A DNA stretch of 64,000 bases, taken from Thermoplasmata archaeon. GTDB lineage: Archaea; Thermoplasmatota; Thermoplasmata; Thermoplasmatales; GCA-001856825. The notes under the pieces are model-generated. The model was not told the origin of the DNA, made no database searches, and saw nothing but the letters and a program-made list of their open reading frames with translations. Each line of letters begins with the position of its first letter. Position 1 is the first letter of the stretch. Where the stretch lies: contig JAJYUZ010000001.1 in assembly GCA_021792255.1 (NCBI GenBank), forward strand, positions 124,001 through 188,000, in the 5' to 3' direction. Positions 1 through 9,234 of the stretch are shown piece after piece. The position numbers and the translations under genes were made by a program.

Positions 1-213
1 CATTTAAATCACTAGTTGATTACAAGGTGGTTAATTAGAGCTACTGATTCCTGAAAATTAGATCCGGTAGGCAATGCTCTTATTCCAACACGAATTATTG
101 ATTGTGTACTCCATAAAGAATATAATGATTAGAGCTCATCGCAACTGTAGAGTGCCATTATTTTCACACAAAAGGGCCATCTCTTTCAATCTACACTCTT
201 AGGAGGAAATATT

Positions 214-1383
214 TTGGGATACCTATTCAAAGCTACGTCAATAAATATTGCTAGAGCGATCTACGCGCTCAACTGGTTCGACATAGCACCCGGCCTTATC
301 TACATCTCCAATGATCTTGGATTGAAATTTGTACAGCTCGGAATTGCGACCACTTTCTTCTACCTGGGCTTAGGTCCATTTCAGTTTGTCGGAGGCGCAC
401 TAGCCTCGAGGATAGGTTCGAGAAAAGTCGCCTTCATTGGCCTTTTGCTATTAGGAATAGGTGCTATTTATTCGGCATATTCATTCAATCTCTTAGAGTT
501 AGCCTTTGCAAGATTTATTGCTGGCTGCGGGTCTGCATTCTTCTTTTCCCCCGGATTATCCATTTTAAGGGACATATCGCCCCCTGAGTCATTCGGATTC
601 CAAGTTGGAATATATAATGGAGCGTTCAGTTTGGGTGGCGGAGTGGGAGCGTTTGGATGGGTATTCGTGGACAGGGCTATAGGGTGGCAATCGGGGCTCG
701 TACTCGGTGGGGTAATGATGATTGCAATTGCCATCGAGAATTTCATAGTGCTTAGAGGAGGCAAAGAGGTATTAGCAGAAACCACCGGATTTGCTACTAA
801 AATGCTCTCTATTGTTAAGAATAAGTTCCTCTGGATGCTGGCTATTGGTACGATTGTTTCGACCTTTGTTGAGACAATCGGTGGCCAATTTTTGGTCTAT
901 TTCGGAGAAAACTATCTCAAAATGTCTCCTTCAGAGTCTGGTTTCATAGATGGATTGTTCCTGATTATTGGTTTTGTCGGTGGACTCGTCGGAGGATACT
1001 TTCTTTCAAATCCCACCAGAAGGAGACCGTTTACCTATCTTATGCTTGTGATGAGCGGGCTGGCCTTCATGATAATACCGTTTTCAAAAAGCTTCATCTT
1101 ACTGACATTTGATGTTGCTGTCGCGGGATTTTCAGTCGTTTCAGGCTTCTCTGCACTGTACGTCTTTGCGACTCCACATGCACGAGACAAGGCAATGGTT
1201 CCCTTTGCTCTTTCGTTTGTCAACTTTATAGGGATTGCGATCGGCTCGATATCGCCTTTCACATTTACACTTCTGACAGACAAGATAGGACCCGCATATG
1301 GCTGGGTAATACTGGGGGCAATAGGTATTGCGCTGGTTCCTCTTCTGCTCATGGCGAAAAATCCGGAGGGGGTCAATACTTAA
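214..1383 (+). CDS. Major facilitator superfamily transporter
   Basis: A 389-residue, very hydrophobic protein with about 12 predicted membrane segments, the usual size and layout of an MFS secondary transporter. The cytoplasmic loop between segments 2 and 3 carries the family-type pattern (ASRIGSRKVAF near residues 64-74). The start is TTG at 214: a perfect AGGAGG lies at 201-206, seven bases upstream, and no other start fits it. The substrate cannot be told from sequence. The gene stands alone, with 169 bases before the next gene. It could be an exporter or an uptake system. Confidence 0.8.
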   Translation: MGYLFKATSINIARAIYALNWFDIAPGLIYISNDLGLKFVQLGIATTFFYLGLGPFQFVGGALASRIGSRKVAFIGLLLLGIGAIYSAYSFNLLELAFARFIAGCGSAFFFSPGLSILRDISPPESFGFQVGIYNGAFSLGGGVGAFGWVFVDRAIGWQSGLVLGGVMMIAIAIENFIVLRGGKEVLAETTGFATKMLSIVKNKFLWMLAIGTIVSTFVETIGGQFLVYFGENYLKMSPSESGFIDGLFLIIGFVGGLVGGYFLSNPTRRRPFTYLMLVMSGLAFMIIPFSKSFILLTFDVAVAGFSVVSGFSALYVFATPHARDKAMVPFALSFVNFIGIAIGSISPFTFTLLTDKIGPAYGWVILGAIGIALVPLLLMAKNPEGVNT

Positions 1384-1552
1384 GGGCTGTGCAGGTGTAT
1401 CATCCTCAAACCGAGGTGCAAAGTGACATGTCAGGTTTCATTTTTTGCATGAGCCTATAAGCTCAAGCACGAAGCATAAACCAAGAACTGCGTTCTGAAC
1501 TTCTAAAATTATTCACAAGGTTTTATTACCTTCTTTTTATAAGGATAAGCGA

Positions 1553-2566
1553 ATGTATAGGTTCGGGATTGCGGGCATTCCTCTTGGTTCTAAAGGCAGA
1601 ACGGTCAAAGATGCTGTTGAAAACACCTTCCAGCTAGGGTTGGACTATCTTGAAATTCAGCTGTTTAGAATAAGCACACAAGAACGAGAAATGCGGGATT
1701 TTGTAGGAACGAAACCAAAAGACCTCGATGAGATGCTCCTCGTTGATTTGCTAAGAAGTGACGATGAGGGGAAGTACAAATCTGTGGGCCTGAACACTGA
1801 AATCGAAGAGGATGATATAGGCACCGAACTCTTCTGGAGTATGGCAAGGGACTACAAAGAACTGAACCTCGCAAGAGATATCGCAAAGGAACTGGACGTT
1901 AAAATTTCTCTTCATACCCCATACTACGTGGATTTTTCAAACGAAGAAAGAATGGTCGTCGACTCGATTCAACACACGATATGGGGTGGAGTAATTGCTG
2001 ACTCACTCAACTCGCAATATCTGATAACTCATCTGGGACTAGCCTCCGCGGAAAGGAAGAAAAGCCTGACAAAAACGTCAGCCTCACTAAAACAGATAGC
2101 GGACAAAATGGCATCCCTCAAACTCAAGCCAAAGCTTTGTATCGAGAATTCTGGCAAAAATGAAGTGCTGGGAAGCGACGAAGAAATTGATTTCCTCTTG
2201 GGTAAGGTCAAAAATATAACTGCTGTTACGAATGTTTCGCACATATACTCGTCAAGAAAGAATAGCCCTACGGAACAAGAAGAATTTTCGGAAATCGTAG
2301 AGGAGACCAAAAAGAAAAAGAGACCTCTCTACTTCGAGTTCTCTGGGGTAGAATTCTTAGATCAGAGTGAGTATAGAATTACGCCGATCAAGAAGGGCAA
2401 CCTGAAATTTGAGCCATTCGCGGATGCACTTGCGGATTTTGACAATGAAATGACTCTAATCTCCTTTTCTCCCTTGCTCGAGCACGATGCCCTTTACATG
2501 AAAGTCATTTTTGAAAGGAGCATTCTAAAGAAGATTGGAAAAACGGTAAAGCCTCTGGCCCAATGA
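1553..2566 (+). CDS. Xylose-isomerase-like / endonuclease IV-like TIM-barrel protein
   Basis: A 337-residue protein whose opening (FGIAGIPLGSKGRTVKDAVE, then GLDYLEIQ) and later SLHTPYYVDF and LCIENSG blocks resemble the AP-endonuclease-2 / sugar-phosphate isomerase TIM-barrel superfamily; the His of LHTPYY and the Glu of CIENSG are in places where such proteins bind metal. It could be a deoxyribonuclease IV relative acting on abasic sites or a sugar isomerase; sequence alone does not decide. A TATA-like ggttttattacc at 1519-1530 lies about 27 bases before the ATG, so the mRNA is probably leaderless. Monocistronic, convergent with msrA. Confidence 0.65.
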   Translation: MYRFGIAGIPLGSKGRTVKDAVENTFQLGLDYLEIQLFRISTQEREMRDFVGTKPKDLDEMLLVDLLRSDDEGKYKSVGLNTEIEEDDIGTELFWSMARDYKELNLARDIAKELDVKISLHTPYYVDFSNEERMVVDSIQHTIWGGVIADSLNSQYLITHLGLASAERKKSLTKTSASLKQIADKMASLKLKPKLCIENSGKNEVLGSDEEIDFLLGKVKNITAVTNVSHIYSSRKNSPTEQEEFSEIVEETKKKKRPLYFEFSGVEFLDQSEYRITPIKKGNLKFEPFADALADFDNEMTLISFSPLLEHDALYMKVIFERSILKKIGKTVKPLAQ

Positions 2567-2650
2567 GTTGAATCAGAACGGGTCCAGGGCTTGAGGATCA
2601 GTTTGTTTCTCTAATAAAGGAATTCAAACCTCTGATACTTGACGGTCTGC

Positions 2651-3181
2651 TCAGATCTTTATTACTAACCGCGAATAGGCATGTGCGACCTTATTTACTT
2701 TGGGTCTTATTACCGCATTGCAATAGAGTGACCCAGGATTCTTCTTGAAGTAATCCTTGTGGTAAGTTTCTGCAGGATAGAAATTCTTTAGTGGTTTTAT
2801 AGCTGTTACGACTTTCTTCGAATATTCCTTCTGAACTTCTTCTACAGTTCTCCTAATAACTGACTCGTCTTCCTTATCGCTATAGAAAATAACAGATCGG
2901 TACTGTTCTCCGATGTCATCCCCCTGTTTATTAAGAGAGGTGGGGTCGTGCATTGTGAAGAATACATCGAGAATCTCTTGGAGCGATATTACATCCTGGT
3001 CGTACTCTACTCTGACCGCTTCTGCATGACCGGTACCACCTTCACACACAGTTTCGTACGATGGATTCTGAACAGTTCCACCTGAATAACCTGGCTGGGT
3101 AGAAGTGATTCCATTGATGACGGAAAACACAGCTTCAGTGCACCAGAAACACCCCCCGCCCAAGACTATCGATTTTGTCAC
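2651..3181 (-). CDS. msrA: Peptide methionine-S-sulfoxide reductase MsrA
   Basis: 176 residues, the normal MsrA length. The catalytic motif GGCFWCTEAVF is at residues 9-19, with the nucleophilic Cys of GCFW, and the substrate-binding block YHKDYF is near residue 140. The enzyme reduces methionine-S-sulfoxide in proteins and repairs oxidative damage in the cytoplasm. It lies one base downstream of msrB, so the two form an operon covering both sulfoxide stereoisomers. The resolving cysteine is not obvious beyond Cys at about residue 153 (LYCNAV). Confidence 0.95.
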   Translation of the reverse strand: MTKSIVLGGGCFWCTEAVFSVINGITSTQPGYSGGTVQNPSYETVCEGGTGHAEAVRVEYDQDVISLQEILDVFFTMHDPTSLNKQGDDIGEQYRSVIFYSDKEDESVIRRTVEEVQKEYSKKVVTAIKPLKNFYPAETYHKDYFKKNPGSLYCNAVIRPKVNKVAHAYSRLVIKI

Positions 3182-3182
3182 A

Positions 3183-3563
3183 TTATACCTCAGTATCTGG
3201 AATGAATCTCATTGAAATGGAGTTGACACAGTGTCTCGCGTTTGTCGGAGTAAATCTCTCGCCGTAGAAAACGTGACCAAGATGGGCGTCACAGTTAGCA
3301 CATCTTATCTCGGTTCTTTCTTCATCCTTGTCCACGAGTTTTCTGATTGCCCCCTTTATTTCGTCATCAAAACTTGCCCACCCGCAGTCAGACTCGAATT
3401 TATCATTAGACCTGTAGAGTGGTTTATTGCACCTTCTGCAGACGTACACCCCCTTCTCGAAATGATCATAAAACTCTCCAGTGAAAGGTGGTTCAGTTCC
3501 TCCGTGAACTATCACCATCTCTTCTTCCCTTGTCAATTCGATATTCGACCTTCCCTCATTCAT
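3183..3563 (-). CDS. msrB: Peptide methionine-R-sulfoxide reductase MsrB
   Basis: 126 residues covering a complete SelR domain. Two CxxC zinc pairs (CRRC and CANC) are visible, as is the catalytic block RHCVNSISMRF, whose Cys reduces the R-sulfoxide of methionine. First gene of the msrB-msrA operon. The ATG at 3563 is followed upstream by a TATA-like box near 3585-3595, about 27 bases away, fitting a leaderless start. The family usually has RYCINS or RHCINS at the active site; Val for Ile is a mild change. Confidence 0.95.
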   Translation of the reverse strand: MNEGRSNIELTREEEMVIVHGGTEPPFTGEFYDHFEKGVYVCRRCNKPLYRSNDKFESDCGWASFDDEIKGAIRKLVDKDEERTEIRCANCDAHLGHVFYGERFTPTNARHCVNSISMRFIPDTEV

Positions 3564-3684
3564 TAGAGAATCAGGATGATTCGCAATAAAAACATGTTGT
3601 TGTGTCCTGAATTACTAAGTCATGGAACGAAATTTTGAATCCATCTAAAGAGCGTACTTTTAGCCGACTGAAAGAATACAAAAG

Positions 3685-3693
3685 AATATAAAT
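3685..3693 (+). promoter_or_regulatory. TATA-like box of the HIT gene
   Basis: AATATAAAT centred 26 bases before the TTG start at 3715. The spacing places the transcription start on the start codon itself, which is the reason TTG is accepted here without a ribosome-binding site. Confidence 0.5.
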
Positions 3694-3714
3694 GTCAGAA
3701 AAATAGACACCGAA

Positions 3715-4155
3715 TTGAGTGAATCTTCAAAGTACCTGGGCGACTGCATATTTTGCAGAATCTTGACTGGAAAAGAAGAGGGGACTTTCATATATAGGAA
3801 TGACAAGGTATCTGCCTTCCTGGACATTCATCCCCTGTTCGAAGGACACACGCTCGTAATTCCGAACGAACATTTTGTAGACATATCCGATGTCTCAGAA
3901 GAATCGCTGATTGAAGTCATGCGCGTAGCAAAGGTCATAAGCAGTCTAATGCTGAAAAATCTGAATGCAGAGGGAATTAACATAATGCACTCAACGGGAA
4001 GGCCCGCTGGACAGACTATCCACCACTTTCACGTTCACATCCTTCCGAGGAAGAGTGGCGACGACTCTGAATTTCAGAAGTGGTGGTTTACGAGGTCTCA
4101 TAAGGCATCTAGGTTAGAATTGAACGACTTGGCCTCAAAGCTACTCAAAAAGTAA
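3715..4155 (+). CDS. HIT family (histidine triad) nucleotide-binding protein
   Basis: 146 residues with a HIT domain. The zinc-type pair CIFC is at residues 11-14 and the catalytic triad stretch HHFHVHILPR (HxHxH) lies near residues 103-112. HIT proteins of this class hydrolyse AMP from phosphoramidates or dinucleotides such as Ap4A. TTG start chosen because the upstream ATG at 3692 is stopped almost at once and the TATA spacing fits. Single gene; about 330 bases without a recognisable gene follow. Confidence 0.88.
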   Translation: MSESSKYLGDCIFCRILTGKEEGTFIYRNDKVSAFLDIHPLFEGHTLVIPNEHFVDISDVSEESLIEVMRVAKVISSLMLKNLNAEGINIMHSTGRPAGQTIHHFHVHILPRKSGDDSEFQKWWFTRSHKASRLELNDLASKLLKK

Positions 4156-4458
4156 GGCCAACTTAAGAGTAAATGTCATGGCTACTTCACAGCGGGAAGA
4201 AGGAGCAATTGGCGGCCTATATTCTTAAGGAAAGGTCAGAAATAGGATAGACGGCGCGGACTTGTAGTGAAGAAAGACGGACTGGCACGCAGAGAATCCC
4301 ATAAACATTGTTCGGAGATTGCCAATCTCAGATAGTCGCCTTCTTTGACTTCTCAGATGGCACGGAGGTAATTAAGCAGACATCAGTGAGGTGACCAAAT
4401 CGGTTTTTAGGAAACAACCACATAATTGAATCAGGGACACCTAAATCCAAAGCACCTG
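4156..4458 (+). other. Gene-free stretch, no feature recognised
   Basis: About 300 bases between the HIT gene and the fumarase promoter. Short open stretches in all three forward frames are broken by stops, and none resembles a family I know. It is less AT-rich than ordinary intergenic DNA here and could be a decayed gene, but no remnant can be named. Confidence 0.3.
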
Positions 4459-4485
4459 TTAAATATTCATAAATGATTAGGAATT

Positions 4486-5862
4486 ATGGTCAGGAAAGAG
4501 CGAGATTCACTGGGCGAAGTGGAGATCCCCGAGGGGCGGTTGTACGGACCAGAAACCGTCCGTGCGCTCTCTAATTTCCCCTATTATAGATTCATGGACA
4601 GGAGAATTATCGATACTCTTATAGTGATCAAGAGATCTTACGTCAGAGCTTTCACAAGCAAGGGAAAGATATCAAAGGAGATAGGAGAGGCAATAATCAA
4701 GGCAGCAGACGAACTGTTAAAGAACAAGAATGATTTGGATTTTCCACTGAAATACATACAGGCCGGAGCAGGAACATCCACTAACATGAACGTGAACGAA
4801 GTCATAGCGAACAAGGCTCTTGAAATGATGGGTAAAGCTCTTGGAAGCCACGATATAATAAGTCCCCACAATCAAGTCAACATCGGACAGTCGACTAACG
4901 ACACTATACCTGCAGCAATCAGGATTTCCGCCTACTTCGCGTTAAAGGCACTATCAAAAAATATTGAGAAGGCGATCGACAGATTTGAACTTCTTTCAAA
5001 TGAGAATTCAACCAAAATAAAAACGGGAAGAACTCATATTCAGGATGCGTCTGCTGTTACCTTTGGAGGGGAATTCAAGGCATATGCCGACGAGCTGAGG
5101 TCATTCTTGGACGAGAAAGACTACATTCTGACCAGACTTAAGAGGCTCAACCTCGGAGGAACCGCGGTTGGGACGGGTGCAAACCTTCCTCCTGAAGTTA
5201 AAGATCTAGTGTACAAGAACATCAACGAATACTACAAGGAGAGCTTCTTGCCAGCAGAGAATCTGATGATGGTGATGCAATTCACATCCGACTTCAATTT
5301 ACTCGCTTCCTGGCTCAGTAACTTTTCTGCTGCTCTGATAAAGATATCACGCGATTTGAGAATGATGAACTCTGGTCCAGTTGCTGGTCTTAATGAAATA
5401 GTCCTCCCGGCAGTTCAGCCGGGATCATCGATAATGCCTGGTAAGGTCAACCCTAGCATTCTTGAGGCGGTGACAATGAGCGCCCTATTTGTACGTGGTC
5501 TAGCACAGACAGTAAACGATGCCTCCTCCCAGGGAGAAATGGAAATCAACGTGTTTACTCCGATAATATACACAGCATTAATGGAGGCTTTTGACGTCTT
5601 GACAGTCACTCTGACGATCCTCGAAGAAAAGACTCTGAAGGGAATCAAGATCAACTCAGAATATGCTTACGAAATGCTACTGAATTCTCCCGGAACTGCT
5701 CTCCTCTTGAACCCAGTGATCGGGTACGAGAAGACAGCCGAAATAGTAAAAGAGGCTAAAGAGAAGAATGTACCATTCCTAAAATTGTTGAGAGAGAGAC
5801 GGATATTGACCGAAGAGCAGATAGACAAGATATTCGGTCCAGAAAATATGCTGAATAAGTGA
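4486..5862 (+). CDS. fumC: Class II fumarate hydratase (or aspartate ammonia-lyase)
   Basis: 458 residues of the fumarase/aspartase superfamily. The signature loop GSSIMPGKVNP is at about residues 312-322, with the catalytic Ser in it; GAGTSTNMNVNEV, QSTNDT and GRTHIQDA are the other active-site blocks. The His of GRTHIQDA and EAVTM after the signature favour fumarase, while GAGTS and GLNEI are seen also in aspartases, so aspartase remains possible. As fumarase it converts fumarate to malate in the citric acid cycle. A TATA-like region (4459-4473) is placed for a leaderless ATG. Single gene. Confidence 0.8.
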   Translation: MVRKERDSLGEVEIPEGRLYGPETVRALSNFPYYRFMDRRIIDTLIVIKRSYVRAFTSKGKISKEIGEAIIKAADELLKNKNDLDFPLKYIQAGAGTSTNMNVNEVIANKALEMMGKALGSHDIISPHNQVNIGQSTNDTIPAAIRISAYFALKALSKNIEKAIDRFELLSNENSTKIKTGRTHIQDASAVTFGGEFKAYADELRSFLDEKDYILTRLKRLNLGGTAVGTGANLPPEVKDLVYKNINEYYKESFLPAENLMMVMQFTSDFNLLASWLSNFSAALIKISRDLRMMNSGPVAGLNEIVLPAVQPGSSIMPGKVNPSILEAVTMSALFVRGLAQTVNDASSQGEMEINVFTPIIYTALMEAFDVLTVTLTILEEKTLKGIKINSEYAYEMLLNSPGTALLLNPVIGYEKTAEIVKEAKEKNVPFLKLLRERRILTEEQIDKIFGPENMLNK

Positions 5863-5969
5863 GCTAAGACCCTCCAGATCAGAGGCAAGCCTGGCTTTCC
5901 CGAATATCTAAGGTGCTCTTGAAAAAAATAAATACTCCGAATAAATCTGGTGGTATATAAGAGGATTAC

Positions 5970-6548
5970 ATGTATTTCATAATTGAGACTAATGAGACGG
6001 TCAGGGTCCCCCCAGAAAACCTAGGTGAAGAGTACGAAGCTACAGCAAAAACAATCGCGGTCAGAAACGTAGAAGGTAAGATAGGAGTGCTCGACCGAGA
6101 GCTCGTCAGGGATTCTAATGACAGGAAGTACATCAACCTCCTTGTGCTAGAATCTGATCTGGACGGAGAGGGAAGAATAGTACACGGAGATGGAGGGGTG
6201 TACCAAGAGGTCAAGATGAAGATTCTTGCGTTCCAACCAATGATGCAGGAAGTTGTCGAAGGGGACATCGCGGATGTGAAGAAATTCGGTGCATTTGTGA
6301 GCATTGGACCCCTCGAGGGCTTGCTTCACGTCAGTCAAGTAATGGACGACAGGATAGAGGTTGACGAGGATAATAAGAGGATGATTGGAAAGGATACAAA
6401 GAGGGACCTCAAGATGGGAGACCTTGTTAGGACTAGAATCGTAGCCCTCTCTCTCTCAGATTCAAAGTTGGAGGAAAGCAAGATTGGCCTGACTATGAGG
6501 CAAAACTTCCTCGGAAAGTTCATTTGGTTAAAGGGTGAGGCGAAGTGA
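5970..6548 (+). CDS. rpoE1: DNA-directed RNA polymerase subunit E' (Rpo7)
   Basis: 192 residues. The N-terminal half matches the Rpo7 tip domain and the C-terminal half is an S1 RNA-binding domain (VEGDIADVKKFGAFVSIGPL, about residues 95-114, then EGLLHVSQV). With Rpo4 it forms the polymerase stalk that binds nascent RNA and helps open promoters. It begins the rpoE1-spt4-DPCK-rps24e-rps27ae cluster, a classic archaeal gene order, and overlaps spt4 by 4 bases (GTGA). A TATA-like tatataag sits just before the start. Confidence 0.95.
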   Translation: MYFIIETNETVRVPPENLGEEYEATAKTIAVRNVEGKIGVLDRELVRDSNDRKYINLLVLESDLDGEGRIVHGDGGVYQEVKMKILAFQPMMQEVVEGDIADVKKFGAFVSIGPLEGLLHVSQVMDDRIEVDEDNKRMIGKDTKRDLKMGDLVRTRIVALSLSDSKLEESKIGLTMRQNFLGKFIWLKGEAK

Positions 6549-6730
6549 TAAAGCTTCGAGCCTGCAGAAACTGTAAGAATGTAACCGAAGAAATCAAGTG
6601 CGAAAAGTGCGGGGGAGATACGGTTCTCGAATGGAAAGGCTACCTGTTTATACTGGACCCGGTTCGCTCGTCGGTGGGAAAGAGGGCAGGGGTCAGTACA
6701 TCTGGTGAGTATGCAATCAAAGTTAGATAA
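6545..6730 (+). CDS. spt4: Transcription elongation factor Spt4 (RpoE2)
   Basis: 61 residues, the usual archaeal length. Zinc-binding pairs CRNC and CEKC lie at about residues 7-22, followed by the core block DPVRSSVGKRAGVSTSGEYAIKVR near the end. Spt4 pairs with Spt5 (not in this window) to keep RNA polymerase processive. GTG start overlapping the rpoE1 stop by 4 bases shows translational coupling. The following gene starts inside its 3' end. Confidence 0.93.
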   Translation: MIKLRACRNCKNVTEEIKCEKCGGDTVLEWKGYLFILDPVRSSVGKRAGVSTSGEYAIKVR

Positions 6731-7220
6731 AGACGTAGTTGTTCCCTCAGAATTCAGAAAGATTTTTTCGAGAATGCCAGAGGTTCTAGTTACAAAAGAA
6801 TCTCAAATCGAATTCCTTTCCTCAAAGATACTGATCACCGTTGGAGATGTGGTCACAGCTACTGCACTTCGCTATAAGATTATTCCCAAACTTTCTATCA
6901 TTGATTTCAAAACTAAGAGGGATGAGGTTCTTCCCTCACTTCCAGAAAAGTGGGATAGGAAACTTAAAGTAAAGAACGCTCCAGGATCAATCTCCGTAGA
7001 ACTCTGGACTACCATAGATTTCGCTCTCAAATCAAAGGGGAACACACTGATAGAGGTAGACGGAGAAGAAGATCTTGCGTCCATTCCGGCAATATTGATG
7101 GCGCCAGATGGTGCGATAGTTATTTATGGCGTTCCCGATAAGGGGATAGCCGTCTATGAGATCGGAGACAATCTTAGACAGCTAGTAAGTCATGAAATTG
7201 AAAGATTAAGGGGAATCTGA
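6705..7220 (+). CDS. GTP-dependent dephospho-CoA kinase (DUF359)
   Basis: 171 residues of the DUF359 family, shown in Thermococcus to phosphorylate dephospho-CoA with GTP, the last step of CoA synthesis. Visible family blocks are VGDVVT (residues ~47-52), IIDFKTKR, VDGEEDLASIPAI and VIYGVPDKGI. The start overlaps spt4 by 26 bases if GTG 6705 is used; ATG at 6711 gives a two-residue shorter protein and is equally possible. Conserved neighbour of spt4 and rps24e across Euryarchaeota. Confidence 0.9.
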   Translation: MSMQSKLDKDVVVPSEFRKIFSRMPEVLVTKESQIEFLSSKILITVGDVVTATALRYKIIPKLSIIDFKTKRDEVLPSLPEKWDRKLKVKNAPGSISVELWTTIDFALKSKGNTLIEVDGEEDLASIPAILMAPDGAIVIYGVPDKGIAVYEIGDNLRQLVSHEIERLRGI

Positions 7221-7541
7221 ATGAAAATTGAAATCGAAACCAGAGAAGAGAATAAACTCCTGAACAGGATGGAAATTCGATATAGAGTAATCCATCCAAA
7301 GGAAAAGACACCCAGCCGAGAAGAAGCCAAGAATCAAATTGCAGCAAACCTCCAAGTTCCAAAAGAACTTGTGATTATCGATTATCAAAAGTCAAAATTT
7401 GGTAAGAACTTTACAGAAGGGTATGCAAAGGTTTACAGGACTAAGGAAGAGGCAATAGCATTAGAACCAGATTTCTTGCTGATAAGAAATGGACTGAAAT
7501 CTAAGGAAGGAGATCAAAATGCAAAAGCGGGAAATGTATAA
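7221..7541 (+). CDS. rps24e: 30S ribosomal protein S24e
   Basis: 106 residues matching archaeal/eukaryotic S24e: the opening [19 protein letters not shown] and the middle [18 protein letters not shown] are typical. It is part of the small-subunit body. It starts right after the dephospho-CoA kinase stop and its 3' end overlaps rps27ae by 23 bases. Basic, with no odd features. Confidence 0.95.
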   Translation: MKIEIETREENKLLNRMEIRYRVIHPKEKTPSREEAKNQIAANLQVPKELVIIDYQKSKFGKNFTEGYAKVYRTKEEAIALEPDFLLIRNGLKSKEGDQNAKAGNV

Positions 7542-7674
7542 AGTTGAGGACGGAAAGATCATAAGAAAGGGAAAATTTTGTCCCAAGTGTGGTCCAGGAA
7601 TATTTCTAGCCCAGCATGAGGACAGACTGACATGCGGAAGATGTGGATATTCGGAACTCACTACTAAGGACTGA
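7519..7674 (+). CDS. rps27ae: 30S ribosomal protein S27ae
   Basis: A 51-residue protein read from ATG 7519 to TGA 7672-7674. It carries a zinc ribbon, CPKCG at residues 23-27 and CGRCG about 15 residues later, followed by a short tail, exactly the archaeal S27ae layout (no ubiquitin fusion). Its first 23 bases overlap rps24e in another frame. This order (rps24e then rps27ae) is widespread in archaea, which supports the call despite the short length. Confidence 0.93.
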   Translation: MQKREMYKVEDGKIIRKGKFCPKCGPGIFLAQHEDRLTCGRCGYSELTTKD

Positions 7675-7783
7675 ACTGAAATCTCGAACTCTGGTGAACA
7701 TATGGTCTTATTTTTTTGAAGAAACTCTTTCAGACCAAGTGATCGAAATGAAATATTTTACTGTATATAGGAGTTCAAGGAAA

Positions 7784-7793
7784 AGCTTAAAAG
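7784..7793 (+). promoter_or_regulatory. TATA-like box of pcna
   Basis: AGCTTAAAAG centred about 32 bases before the pcna ATG, preceded by a purine-rich stretch that could act as a BRE. It predicts a very short 5' leader. Confidence 0.45.
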
Positions 7794-7820
7794 GACGTAA
7801 TTTTTTAACTCTCGGTAATT

Positions 7821-8561
7821 ATGCTTCAGATTAAGGTCGACGCCAAGACTATAAGAGAATTTTCGAATATCATTTTGACTCTGGTTCAAGAGGCGAGAGT
7901 CGATTTCAAGCCGGACGGAATCTCAGCAAAGGTAATGGACCCAGCCAGGGTAGCGATGATTTCTGTCGAAGTCAAGAGAGAGGCTTTTCAGGAATTTGAC
8001 GTGAATGGAGAAGAGAGTCTTGGTCTAGACATCGAGAAGATGAGAAATTTTCTGAAGCTTACGGCGGCTACGGAAATAATAGATTTCAAGTACGATGGCA
8101 AGAAGATATCAATGAAACTTGGAAATCTCTCGGCGGGTATTCCCATAATAGATCCGTCAGCCCTGACAACTCCAAAGATTCCGACCATAGAACCGCAGGA
8201 CAAGATAGTGACAGATCTGAACCTTCTATCCACGGGTATAAAGGCGGCAGAAGGAATATCGGAGGTCGTGACCTTCAGTATTAAGAGCGATGAACTGAAA
8301 GTATCTGCGAAAGGGGAAACCGAATCTGAGACCATAGAAATGACAATTCCAAAGAGCCTAGCAAAGGAATTCATCTTTAGTTCAGATTCTAGGAGCTCAT
8401 TTGCTCTTGAATATCTCACAAAATTCTTAAGAGCTTTGGAAAGCACAGAAGAGGTGTCTATTGCCATAGGAAATGATTACCCCCTTAGAATGGAAGCTCC
8501 AATCATGAACGGTAAGGGAAAGGTTACTTTTCTGATAGCTCCTCGGATCGAGAACATCTGA
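7821..8561 (+). CDS. pcn: DNA polymerase sliding clamp (PCNA)
   Basis: 246 residues, the normal PCNA length. N-terminal FKPDGISAKVMDPARVAMISVEV (split family motif) and the interdomain DKIVTDLNLL region are typical, and the C-terminal APRIENI closes the fold. A homotrimeric ring around DNA that tethers PolD, PolB, FEN1 and ligase. Monocistronic with its own promoter. Its last 38 bases overlap the end of the convergent glycosyltransferase gene. Confidence 0.95.
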   Translation: MLQIKVDAKTIREFSNIILTLVQEARVDFKPDGISAKVMDPARVAMISVEVKREAFQEFDVNGEESLGLDIEKMRNFLKLTAATEIIDFKYDGKKISMKLGNLSAGIPIIDPSALTTPKIPTIEPQDKIVTDLNLLSTGIKAAEGISEVVTFSIKSDELKVSAKGETESETIEMTIPKSLAKEFIFSSDSRSSFALEYLTKFLRALESTEEVSIAIGNDYPLRMEAPIMNGKGKVTFLIAPRIENI

Positions 8562-9234
8562 ACGCTTTAGTCCTGAGCCCCGACCTGAATCTAAACTTCA
8601 AAAGGAATAGCAAATTAGATATTCCGTCTTTCCAAGGCTTTAACTTCTTTTCGCCCATCCTTCTATCATAGTTTATTGAGATTTCTTTATAGCAATAACT
8701 AGTTGCTGCTCTGATCTTAATCTCTTCCGAAAATTCCATCCCATTTCCTCGTGGACGGATAGATTGAAGTATATCTCTTCTGAAAAGCCACATTCCCGAT
8801 TGACTGTCCGTTATATCAACCATGAAGAGCACTTTGGTAGACACGTTGAGAATTTTGTTTCCAATTCTGTGCATTAGACTCATTGCTTCGTTAGTAGATT
8901 TGGTAAGTCTTTCTCCCGAAACAAAATCGTAGCCCATTTTTAAGCTCTCGAGCATTATCGGTATCGCACTTGGAGGGTACGTACAATCTGCATCGAGTGT
9001 CACAATTATGTCACCATTAGCAACCGAAAAGCCTTTTTGATAAGCATTTCCGTAACCTAGCTTTTCTTCATTTACTACTATTGCGCCTAGTGACGTTCCA
9101 ATCTCGGCGGTCCTATCGGTCGAGTTTGAATCGACTACAATTATCTCGCCCTGGCTATCAATTTCACGTATCATCTTGATGACTTTACCAATGCTTTCTT
9201 CTTCGTTAAGAGCTGGGATGATGTAAGAAATCAA
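8524..9234 (-). CDS. Family 2 glycosyltransferase, dolichyl-phosphate sugar synthase-like
   Basis: 236 residues with a GT-A fold of the DPM1/DPG synthase kind: IIPALNEEESIGKVI at residues 4-18, VVDSNSTDRTAEI, LGYGNAYQKG and the metal-binding TLDADCTYPP. No C-terminal membrane segments are seen, so it is the soluble DPM1-like form. Such enzymes charge dolichyl phosphate with mannose or glucose for protein N-glycosylation. Its ATG overlaps the upstream glycosyltransferase stop by 4 bases, forming a two-gene operon; its 3' end overlaps pcna tail to tail by 38 bases. Confidence 0.85.
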   Translation of the reverse strand: MISYIIPALNEEESIGKVIKMIREIDSQGEIIVVDSNSTDRTAEIGTSLGAIVVNEEKLGYGNAYQKGFSVANGDIIVTLDADCTYPPSAIPIMLESLKMGYDFVSGERLTKSTNEAMSLMHRIGNKILNVSTKVLFMVDITDSQSGMWLFRRDILQSIRPRGNGMEFSEEIKIRAATSYCYKEISINYDRRMGEKKLKPWKDGISNLLFLLKFRFRSGLRTKAFRCSRSEELSEK

